Assembly: GCA_021808545.1 (NCBI GenBank)
Contig: JAKBBM010000004.1
Coordinates: forward strand, 1-58,959
Length of the DNA stretch: 58,959 nucleotides
Reading direction: 5' to 3'
Source: Pseudomonadota bacterium
GTDB lineage: Bacteria; Pseudomonadota; Alphaproteobacteria; Acetobacterales; Acetobacteraceae
Positions 52,300 to 58,959 of the stretch are shown in pieces. Below the pieces are notes generated by a model. It did no database searches. It saw only the letters and a program-made list of their open reading frames with translations, and was not told where the DNA came from. Positions within the stretch are counted from its first letter, which is position 1; each line of letters opens with the position of its first letter. Made by a program: the position numbers and the translations under genes.

Positions 52300-52421
52300 C
52301 AATGCGGGGCGGATAACCGGCCAGACACATCTTTATGCTATGCGGCGTGACAGCCTCAGGCGTGGGATTGTGACGTTTTGCATTGGCGCTGGTCGAGGAC
52401 TTGTTCTGACGCTTGAGCGTG

Positions 52422-54734
52422 TCACCTGAGCGCGGCACCAGGATGGCCGAGACTGTCCGTTTCGGCACGGAGCTTGTGCGCCGCCGCCACCAGATTGGTG
52501 AGCGCAGGGGTTACTTCGTCCCATTGGCGGGTCTTCAGCCCACAATCAGGGTTCACCCACAGGCGCGCGGGCGGAATGCGCGCGGCGGCCTTGCTCATCA
52601 GCGCGATGATCTGGTCTTGCGCCGGGATGTTGGGAGCGTGGATATCATATACGCCCGGGCCAATCTGGTTGGGGTAGTTGAAGCGCTCGAACACATCGAG
52701 CAGTTCCATGTCCGAGCGCGATGTTTCGATGGTGATGACATCGGCATCCATCGCGGCAATGGCCTCGATGATGTCATTGAACTCTGAGTAGCACATATGG
52801 GTGTGGATCTGGGTTTCGTCCGCCACACCATTGGCGGTGATACGGAACGCCCCCACGGCCCACTCCAAGTAGTCGTGCCATTCGGCCCGGCGCAGCGGCA
52901 GCCCCTCGCGCAGGGCGGCTTCGTCGATCTGGATGATGCGCACACCTGCTTTTTCGAGGTCGAGCACCTCTTGGCGGATGGCCAAGGCGAGCTGCGTGCA
53001 GGAGGCGGCGCGCGGCTGGTCATCACGCACGAAGGACCAGTTGAGAATGGTGACCGGGCCGGTCAACATGCCTTTCATTGGTTTATCGGTGAGCGCGGCG
53101 GCGTATTTGATCCACTCGATCGTCATCGGCTTGGGGCGGCTGATGTCACCGAACAGAATGGGCGGCTTGACACAGCGCGAGCCGTAAGACTGTACCCAGC
53201 CATTCTGGCTGAAGGCATAGCCATTAAGCTGCTCGCCGAAATACTCCACCATGTCGTTGCGCTCGGCCTCGCCATGCACCAATACATCGAGCCCGAGCGT
53301 CTCTTGCGCGCGCACAGCGTGGGCGATCTCGCGCTGCATGGCGGCTTTATAGGTGGCCTCATCAATGGTCCCGGCCTTGAAGCCAGAACGCGCCAGGCGG
53401 ATCTCCTTGGTCTGCGGAAACGATCCGATCGTGGTGGTGGGGTAGAGCGGCAAATTGAGCAGCGCGGCTTGCTTGGCCTCGCGCACGGCAAACGGGCTCT
53501 GGCGGCGCCCAAGCTCTGGCGTCATGGCCGCCACGGCCGCCCTCACACCGGGGCTATTCACGCGTTTTGAGGAGTGCCGCGCGGCGATGGCCGCCGCGTT
53601 GCCGGCCAGTTCAGCAGCGACCGCAGAACGCCCCTCATTCAGCGCGCCAGCCAGTACGCGGAGTTCTTCCAGTTTTTGCACGGCGAAGGCGAGCCAGGAT
53701 TTGATCTCGGGATCGAGCTTGCTCTCGAACGCCAAATCAACCGGCACGTGCAGCAGCGAGCAGGAGGGGGCAAGCCACAGGTGGTTACCCAGCTTTTCGG
53801 CCACGGGCTCCAGCCAGGCAAGGGTTGTGGCAAGGTCGGTTTTCCAGATGTTGCGGCCATTGACCACGCCCAGTGAGATGATCCGGCCCGGCGATGAGGC
53901 CACCAGCGCCTCGACCTCGTCGCGTGCATTGATGGCGTCGAGATGCACGCCCTGCACGGGCAGTGATGTGACGAGAGACAAGTTTTCCTGCAACCGCCCG
54001 AAATAGGTGGCGAGCAGCAGCTTCACCGCCCCCGTGTTGAGTGCCCCATAGGCGGTCTTGAACGCCTCCGCCCAGGCGGGCTCCAGCTCGGTCACTAGAA
54101 TCGGCTCGTCGATCTGCACCCAATCCGCCCCGGCCTGGCCAAGCGCGGCCAGCAGTTCGGCATAGATTGGCAGCAGCCGCGGCAGGAGCGAGAGCTTGTC
54201 TGTGCCATCCTTGGCCTTGCCCAGCGCCAGATAAGTCAAAGGCCCGATGATCACTGGTTTTGCGGCCACGCCCAGCGCCTTGGCCTCAGCCAGTTGCGCG
54301 AGCAGGCGGGTTGCATCGAGCGCGAATTCCGTGCCCGCCTCAAACTCCGGCACGATGTAGTGGTAGTTGGTATCGAACCATTTGGTCATCTCGCCCGCCG
54401 CCACGCTGGAGCAGCAGGCGGCATGTCCGGCGCCGGCGCGCCCGCGCGCCACGCGGAAGTAATTATCAAGCACATCACCATGCAAGCCGCGCACGCGGGC
54501 GGGCAGATTGCCAAGCGTGAAGCTCATATCAAGCACCTGATCGTAGAACGAGAAATCACCCACCGGGAGCAGATCGAGCCCCGCCTGATCGCGCCAATGG
54601 CGCGCGCGCAGCTCAGCCCCGGTGGCTTGCAGGGCATCAATCGAGGACGCGCCCTTCCAGTAGGATTCGAGTGCGAATTTCAGCTCGCGCTTGGCGCCGA
54701 TGCGGGGAAAGCCGAGATTATGGGTAAGGGCCAT
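52422..54734 (-). CDS. metE: Cobalamin-independent methionine synthase
   Basis: 770 residues from the ATG at 54734; the frame opens three codons earlier at a GTG. It transfers the methyl group of 5-methyltetrahydropteroyl-triglutamate to homocysteine. The N-terminal half begins [20 protein letters not shown]. The C-terminal half holds the zinc ligands His and Cys in [11 protein letters not shown] and a second Cys in [12 protein letters not shown]. Divergent metR and two MetR boxes lie immediately upstream, matching the classical metE-metR arrangement. Confidence 0.97.
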   Translation of the reverse strand: MALTHNLGFPRIGAKRELKFALESYWKGASSIDALQATGAELRARHWRDQAGLDLLPVGDFSFYDQVLDMSFTLGNLPARVRGLHGDVLDNYFRVARGRAGAGHAACCSSVAAGEMTKWFDTNYHYIVPEFEAGTEFALDATRLLAQLAEAKALGVAAKPVIIGPLTYLALGKAKDGTDKLSLLPRLLPIYAELLAALGQAGADWVQIDEPILVTELEPAWAEAFKTAYGALNTGAVKLLLATYFGRLQENLSLVTSLPVQGVHLDAINARDEVEALVASSPGRIISLGVVNGRNIWKTDLATTLAWLEPVAEKLGNHLWLAPSCSLLHVPVDLAFESKLDPEIKSWLAFAVQKLEELRVLAGALNEGRSAVAAELAGNAAAIAARHSSKRVNSPGVRAAVAAMTPELGRRQSPFAVREAKQAALLNLPLYPTTTIGSFPQTKEIRLARSGFKAGTIDEATYKAAMQREIAHAVRAQETLGLDVLVHGEAERNDMVEYFGEQLNGYAFSQNGWVQSYGSRCVKPPILFGDISRPKPMTIEWIKYAAALTDKPMKGMLTGPVTILNWSFVRDDQPRAASCTQLALAIRQEVLDLEKAGVRIIQIDEAALREGLPLRRAEWHDYLEWAVGAFRITANGVADETQIHTHMCYSEFNDIIEAIAAMDADVITIETSRSDMELLDVFERFNYPNQIGPGVYDIHAPNIPAQDQIIALMSKAAARIPPARLWVNPDCGLKTRQWDEVTPALTNLVAAAHKLRAETDSLGHPGAALR

Positions 54735-54800
54735 GAAAATCACCTAAACTTGGGGGAAAACCTGACCGGCGATATAGGGAATTGAAAACATGAATAAAAA

Positions 54801-54834
54801 TGATATGATTTCATAAATCAATGAACTTAATTCA
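54801..54834. promoter_or_regulatory. Two MetR boxes between metE and metR
   Basis: TGAACTTAATTCA (54822-54834) is a perfect match to the MetR consensus TGAA-N5-TTCA. TGATATGATTTCA (54801-54813) has one mismatch. Their starts are 21 bp apart, two helical turns, as expected for two LysR-type dimers. The perfect box overlaps an ATG at 54821, which argues that metR starts at 54845. Confidence 0.75.
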
Positions 54835-54844
54835 TGGTGTTGCC

Positions 54845-55738
54845 ATGCCTATTCTCGACCGCATCCATCTCTCCATCATCAACGAGGTCGAGCGCGAAGG
54901 CTCGCTCACCGCCGCGGCGGCCAAGCTCAACCTCACGCAATCGGCGCTCAGCCACGCCATAGCCAAGCTGGAGGCCCAGCTCGGCGTGCAGATCTGGCGG
55001 CGCGAGGGGCGCGGCCTCGTCCCCACCCAGGCGGGCGAATTTTTGCAGGCCGTGGCCAGCCGGGTACTGCCGCAATTCGCCCATGCCGAGGTTCGCCTCT
55101 CTCAATTCGCCAAGGGTGAGCGCGGCAAGTTGCGCATCGGCATGGAGTGCCACCCCTGCTATCAATGGCTGCTGAAAATCGTCGCGCCCTACCTCGATGC
55201 CTGGCCGCGCGTGGAAGTGGATGTACGCCAGAAATTCCAATTCGGTGGCATCGGTGCGTTGTTTGGATACGAGATCGACATGCTGGTCACGCCGGATCCG
55301 TTATTCAAACCGGGCCTAAGCTTCACGCCCGTGTTTGATTATGAGCAAGTACTGGTGGTGGGGCCGCGCCACCCTTTGCGTGGGGTTGAATTTGTGCGCC
55401 CCGAAGATCTGACGGATGAGGTCCTTATCACCTATCCCGTGCCCGCCGACCGGCTGGATATTTTCACTCAGTTTCTCACGCCCGCCGGTATCGCGCCACG
55501 GCAGCACAAGCCCATTGAGACCACCGACATCATGCTGCTGATGGCCGCCCATGGGCGTGGTGTGGCCGCCCTACCGCGCTGGCTGGTGGAGGAATATGGC
55601 CCGCGCTTTGACGTGTACCCCGTAAAACTGGGGCCTGCGGGCGTGGCCAAGCAAATATATCTCGGCGTGCGCCAGGACGATGAGGCCATTGATTACGTCG
55701 CCGCTTTCATCGCGCTGGCCGCCGGGTATCACCAATAG
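54845..55738 (+). CDS. metR: LysR-family regulator MetR
   Basis: 297 residues from the ATG at 54845 (MPILDRIHLSIINEVE); an in-frame ATG at 54821 lies inside a MetR box and is rejected. The helix-turn-helix spans GSLTAAAAKLNLTQSALSHAIAKLE. The effector domain, which senses homocysteine in other MetR proteins, contains GMECHPCYQWL (about 99-109), a MetR-specific motif. It is divergent from metE and should activate it. Confidence 0.94.
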   Translation: MPILDRIHLSIINEVEREGSLTAAAAKLNLTQSALSHAIAKLEAQLGVQIWRREGRGLVPTQAGEFLQAVASRVLPQFAHAEVRLSQFAKGERGKLRIGMECHPCYQWLLKIVAPYLDAWPRVEVDVRQKFQFGGIGALFGYEIDMLVTPDPLFKPGLSFTPVFDYEQVLVVGPRHPLRGVEFVRPEDLTDEVLITYPVPADRLDIFTQFLTPAGIAPRQHKPIETTDIMLLMAAHGRGVAALPRWLVEEYGPRFDVYPVKLGPAGVAKQIYLGVRQDDEAIDYVAAFIALAAGYHQ

Positions 55739-55809
55739 TCAAGCGCCGCGTGTTGAAATGATCCATGTCGATCTCTGGGCGCTGAATTAAGCTGCTGCTT
55801 TACGCGGGC

Positions 55810-57087
55810 TTATAGTCTGGCGGGTATATCTTGACCTTCAAACGCGTCGCGTATGCGCTGCAGATCGGCCTCCTGAGACAAGGCGGCCTCGGCATGGCTA
55901 AGGCAGAGCCGGGCATAGCGGCGCACCGCCGGGCGGAATTCCGCATCGCCAAGCTGGCTGAGCGCGTAAAGACCTTTTTGTAATTTCACCTGCACCTCCA
56001 CCATCGAGGCGCCATAGCGGGCGATGGGCATGAAACCATCCTCCAGCATGTCCAGGCTTTTCAGCGCGGGCACATGGAGGCGGGGATGCTTGATATCCTC
56101 TTCCTTGCGGGCCTCGCTGCCTTGGGCCCAGAGCGCCATGAGCCGCGTGATCCGGCTGACAACGTCGATGGCGGTGCCGGGGTCGTTCACCGCCGGGGAG
56201 AGGGCGCGCGAGGCGATTTCACTCAGCACCACCACGCCAAAGCGCGGGTCCTGGTCGAAGGTGCGGACGCTGTTCAAGGAGAAAGCCTTGAGCAGCACTT
56301 CCGTTGGAATATCCGTGTCTGGTGTTTCAGGTTTGATCCAGGCCAGAACGGTGTAAGGGTAAGCGAAGGCGCCAGGATTCACGGTGAGGTAGATCTCCGC
56401 CTTGATCTCCTCCGCCACAGCCGAGAGCGCGCCCATGTCGATATGCTGCACATAGCCGATAATGTCTGAACTCAGCTTGATCGCGCCCGCGGGGATATCC
56501 GCCTTCGGGTCGTGCAGCTTGCGCCCGCCCAGATACGGGTCTTTCAACCGGGCCGTCAGGGCTTGGCGGGCGGCGGCTTCCACGGCCATTGTGGTTTCCC
56601 CCACGCGGCCGAGGCGGGTGAGATGGTCGATCCAGCGCAAGAGGGAGACCACGATCAGCCCGATCACCCCGATGGTGACAATAAACAGCACCACCCTGCC
56701 TTGCTCGCCATAAGCCCCGGTTTGCAGCATCACCAGCCCAACAATGCTGAACAGGAACGAACCGATGAAGGTGGACAGTACGTTTTGCGTGGTGCTGTCT
56801 TCCATCAGCAATTTGGTGGCGCGCGGCGTGACCCCGCTGCTCGCCGCGCTATAGGCGGAGGTCATGACGTTAAGAGAGAAAGTGGTCACCGCCAGCATTG
56901 AGGAGGCAATGATGTCCAGAATATTCCCGACGGAATTTGCCCCGATCCGCGATGGCAGATAGGCTGGAATGATCGGCCTGATAACCGCTGCCAGCAAGGC
57001 GGCAACCACGCTCAAAATTGCGATGAGCGTGGCGCGCGCCCAGAGCTGGCGTGAAAGCTGCCGTAAGATCCAGAGCCAACGCGCCAT
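55810..57087 (-). CDS. DUF2254 membrane protein
   Basis: 425 residues. Four N-terminal membrane helices (LIAILSVVAALLAAVI, LDIIASSMLAVTTFSLNVM, VLSTFIGSFLFSIVGLVML, VVLFIVTIGVIGLIVVSLL) precede a cytoplasmic domain of about 240 residues with PAVNDPGTAIDVVSRITRL, conserved in DUF2254. The function is unknown; a channel-like role has been suggested from topology only. It converges on metR. Confidence 0.88.
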   Translation of the reverse strand: MARWLWILRQLSRQLWARATLIAILSVVAALLAAVIRPIIPAYLPSRIGANSVGNILDIIASSMLAVTTFSLNVMTSAYSAASSGVTPRATKLLMEDSTTQNVLSTFIGSFLFSIVGLVMLQTGAYGEQGRVVLFIVTIGVIGLIVVSLLRWIDHLTRLGRVGETTMAVEAAARQALTARLKDPYLGGRKLHDPKADIPAGAIKLSSDIIGYVQHIDMGALSAVAEEIKAEIYLTVNPGAFAYPYTVLAWIKPETPDTDIPTEVLLKAFSLNSVRTFDQDPRFGVVVLSEIASRALSPAVNDPGTAIDVVSRITRLMALWAQGSEARKEEDIKHPRLHVPALKSLDMLEDGFMPIARYGASMVEVQVKLQKGLYALSQLGDAEFRPAVRRYARLCLSHAEAALSQEADLQRIRDAFEGQDIPARL

Positions 57088-57571
57088 GGCTTAGCCCACT
57101 TTTGCCGAGGGCGTCAGTTTGCCGCTCCGGGCAGATGTTTGCTTGGCACGAAATTCGGGTGGGGGTGGGTGTCGATGGACATGGCGACCTGGAGAGCCTC
57201 CTGTTTCGTGAGATGCGGGTTGTTGATTTGCGAGGAACCCTGACCCGCCTCTTGGTTATGATTTGGGTTTCATGATGGGGTCAAGGACTGATTTTCTTCT
57301 TGCGGTGATTTGCGCTGAGATTTGATCCTTAGGTAAAAGCTAAAGAGTGGTTGTTTGTCTGCGTCGGGCGGAAACGGCTTTGCGTCCAAGTTCGAGGCGT
57401 CGGAAAGCAGACTCGGAACGAGTAGGGTGGGCAACGCCCCTACGCTCGCTGTATCAAGAAAAATAAATACAAAATATTCAATTGGTAACGGCATTAGCTC
57501 GACAGTGGTTTGGCAGGTTTTCGGCAAAGAGAGCAGAATAAGTGCTTTCTCTCAATTCGAGGCAAGGGCCG
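57088..57571. other. 484-bp region without a recognisable gene before the IS remnant
   Basis: Mixed composition, with scattered short open frames in both strands but none with a family signature. GC falls towards the right. It ends where IS3 transposase similarity begins, so it may contain debris from the lost 5' part of the element or the deletion scar. Confidence 0.4.
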
Positions 57572-58042
57572 GCTGAACAACGGACGGCGCTTGCGCGTAT
57601 TGACGGTGGTGGATGACTATACGCGCGAATGCCTGGCGCTGGTGGGTGACACCTCTCTGTTCGGCGAAAGGCTTGGTCGCGAACTCGACCGGATCGGCGA
57701 ACATCGGGGCTGGCCATTGATGATCATCAACGACAATGGCCCGAAGATGACTTCGAACGCGATCCTGTCGTGGACCGAGCGCTTTTCAGGAAAAGCGCTC
57801 GGTGCCGCGGCACTATATCGCTCCCGGCAAGCCGCCGGCAGAACGGGTTCGTCGAGAGCTTCAACAGCCGGTTCCGTGATGAATGCCTCAACGAGCATCT
57901 ATCCCAGAACCTGGGCTATACCCGCTCGGCCATCGAGGCGTGGCTCCCCGTCAGACATCACACCAGCCTCAGTGGCATGACGCCGGAGGCTTTCGCTCAA
58001 CACGCAAGCAGCCCATATATCAACCCACAGACCCTAACTTAA
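57572..58042 (+). pseudogene. IS3-family transposase OrfB remnant, three reading frames
   Basis: The DDE integrase core reads LNNGRRLRVLTVVDDYTRECLAL ... GWPLMIINDNGPKMTSNAILSW in frame one, then HYIAPGKPP (from 57811) in the next, then QNGFVESFNSRFRDECLNEHL and MTPEAFAQH in the third. The first catalytic Asp and all of OrfA are missing; the second Asp (NDNG) and Glu (FVESF) remain. The tail is also shortened (AWLPVRHHTSLSG). The first frame change is explained by a 16-bp palindromic insertion at 57783-57798 and the second by one extra G near 57837. It is inactive. Confidence 0.88.
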
Positions 58043-58139
58043 AAATGAGGGCACGTCGGGGGCAGGGTCACCTCCTCTCGGCACCTGAATCAGATCACGT
58101 CAATCAAATCAATGGAGCCTGACCCTAATGGGCTGAAAT

Positions 58140-58700
58140 CTATTCTGACTGTGCAATTATGCGGCGAATTGTACGGGGGTGAACATTATATTCCTGAGCA
58201 ATTGTACAAAGGTATTCCTTTTTCACAGTCGCTTGTTCGCGAATGCGTTGACGTTGTTCTAGTGTAAGGGACGGCTTGCGCCCTATGCGCACACCTCGTG
58301 CACGTGCGGCAGCCATACCGGCGCGAGTGCGTTCGCTAATTAAGCTACGTTCAAACTCGGCAAGAGCGGCCATCATGTGAAATATAAGCATGCCGCCAGA
58401 TGAAGTCGTATCAACATGTTCACATAGTGACATGAACTTGACTTGCCGTTTTCCAAGCCTTTCGAGCAGCTTTACAAGCTCAGTCATGGAGCGGCCTAGC
58501 CTATCTAGCCGCCATACGACGAGTATGTCCCCCTTCCGGAGTGTTTGCAGCGCCTTTTTGAGGCCTGGGCGAGAGAATTGGGCGCCTGAGATGCCGGTGT
58601 CCGTGAATATCCTATCACAACCTTTGTTACTTAGAGCGTCCATTTGCAACCCTAAGTTCTGTTCGTCCGTGGAGACGCGCGCATACCCTATCAGCGGCAT
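58140..58700 (-). CDS. Serine recombinase (resolvase/invertase family)
   Basis: 186 residues, normal size for Tn3-type resolvases and DNA invertases. Catalytic Ser10 in GYARVS, then GCDRIFTDTGISG, RKGDILVVWRLDRLGRSM with the active-site Arg residues, and FERSLISERTRAGM entering the E-helix. The C-terminal helix-turn-helix LCTIAQEYNVHPRTIRRII ends the protein. It looks complete and active. Its start faces the repeat-rich low-GC DNA at the right edge. No tnpA is visible, so transposon membership cannot be settled. Confidence 0.94.
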   Translation of the reverse strand: MPLIGYARVSTDEQNLGLQMDALSNKGCDRIFTDTGISGAQFSRPGLKKALQTLRKGDILVVWRLDRLGRSMTELVKLLERLGKRQVKFMSLCEHVDTTSSGGMLIFHMMAALAEFERSLISERTRAGMAAARARGVRIGRKPSLTLEQRQRIREQATVKKEYLCTIAQEYNVHPRTIRRIIAQSE

Positions 58701-58746
58701 CGGTTAGGACGTCCGGTAAAGTCATAATCTGACAGAAACAAGCGCG

Positions 58747-58787
58747 GTAAACTTTTCGTGAGCGATGTTAGTAAACTTATTATGAAC
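58747..58787. repeat. 17-bp direct repeats upstream of the serine recombinase
   Basis: GTAAACTTTTCGTGAGC (58747-58763) and GTAAACTTATTATGAAC (58771-58787) match at 13 of 17 positions, starting 24 bp apart. A related CTGACAGAAA (58729-58738) recurs as TTGACAGAAA (58834-58843). Such spaced repeats upstream of a resolvase gene suggest res subsites. Confidence 0.5.
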
Positions 58788-58840
58788 ATGGTCTGCCTTG
58801 GGCGGAAATTGAAAGTAGCTCATTCTGACAGACTTGACAG

Positions 58841-58959
58841 AAAGGACCCATTTCTGTAGCAATTAATTATATGCAACTTTTTGACTAACCTTAAACATAA
58901 CTAATTGATAATGCTTGATAGTATGGGAGGCTGTCTGGTCCGACTTTAATGGGTCCTTT
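58841..58959. repeat. 12-bp inverted repeats bounding low-GC DNA at the right edge
   Basis: AAAGGACCCATT (58841-58852) and AATGGGTCCTTT (58948-58959) are perfect inverted copies around 95 bp of AT-rich sequence. The right arm runs into the end of the window, so the repeat may be longer. They could be crossover sites for the adjacent serine recombinase or ends of an element. Confidence 0.55.

Noticed and set aside
57270-57527. 85-codon minus-strand frame before the IS remnant
   Set aside because: No family match, no upstream ribosome-binding site, and it lies in debris next to a decayed element.
1-58959. tRNA, rRNA and riboswitch genes
   Set aside because: Intergenic regions were read for cloverleaf ends, CCA-adjacent T-loops and known riboswitch cores. 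None was convincing, including upstream of metE, thrC and ilvB.

Overview
The window is a chromosomal segment of a GC-rich alphaproteobacterium. The acetolactate synthase, threonine synthase, HemW, MiaA and MetE/MetR proteins, and a MarR / OmpR-regulator / histidine-kinase operon resembling PetP-PetR, suggest Rhodospirillales and most likely Acetobacteraceae. This placement rests on recalled protein similarity, not on a search. Genes are dense, with many ATGA/TAATG overlaps. No rRNA, tRNA or CRISPR array was found.

Layout. 0-5 kb: core metabolism (ilvB, miaA, serB, glutathione-dependent formaldehyde dehydrogenase). 5-8.3 kb: TetR regulator, KshA-like Rieske oxygenase, short-chain dehydrogenase. 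8.3-16.6 kb: pmbA, M16 peptidase, thrC and hemW on the minus strand; ABC exporter, phosphatase and SYLF protein on the plus strand. 16.6-22.2 kb: AraC regulator divergent from a tight operon of cytochrome P450, SMP-30 lactonase, FAD-linked oxidase and HpcH/HpaI-type CoA lyase. 22.2-22.4 kb: four consecutive palindromes bounded by CTAG. 22.4-26 kb: histidine kinase, response regulator, MarR regulator, then ilvE. 26-35.8 kb: envelope operon (DUF1302 barrel, DUF1329, Ycf48-like, RND/MMPL transporter), a LuxR regulator, and a stand-alone [2Fe-2S] ferredoxin plus a protein very close to 3-ketosteroid 9alpha-hydroxylase KshA. 35.8-41.1 kb: accessory cell-wall set (small membrane protein, PBP2, amidase, PBP3-like). 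41.3-46.3 kb: class II aldolase, TauD dioxygenase, TetR, M20 hydrolase, TRIC-type channel. 46.3-48.5 kb: nitric-oxide module (flavohaemoglobin, truncated haemoglobin, frameshifted nsrR). 48.8-52.3 kb: pqiABC. 52.4-57.1 kb: metE/metR with two MetR boxes, DUF2254. 57.1-58.96 kb: decayed IS3-family remnant and a serine recombinase beside low-GC repeats.

Working together: the two KshA-like oxygenases, P450, SDR, FAD oxidase, CoA lyase, ferredoxin and hydrophobic-substrate envelope operon read as a distributed capacity to take up or export and oxidise steroid-like or other polycyclic/terpenoid substrates. The LuxR regulator lies between transporter and oxygenase and could control both, as TeiR does in Comamonas. 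The substrate is inferred. The most notable structural observations are the CTAG palindrome family, whose ends supply stop codons of neighbouring genes, a 2-bp expansion that breaks nsrR, and the repeat-rich DNA next to the serine recombinase.
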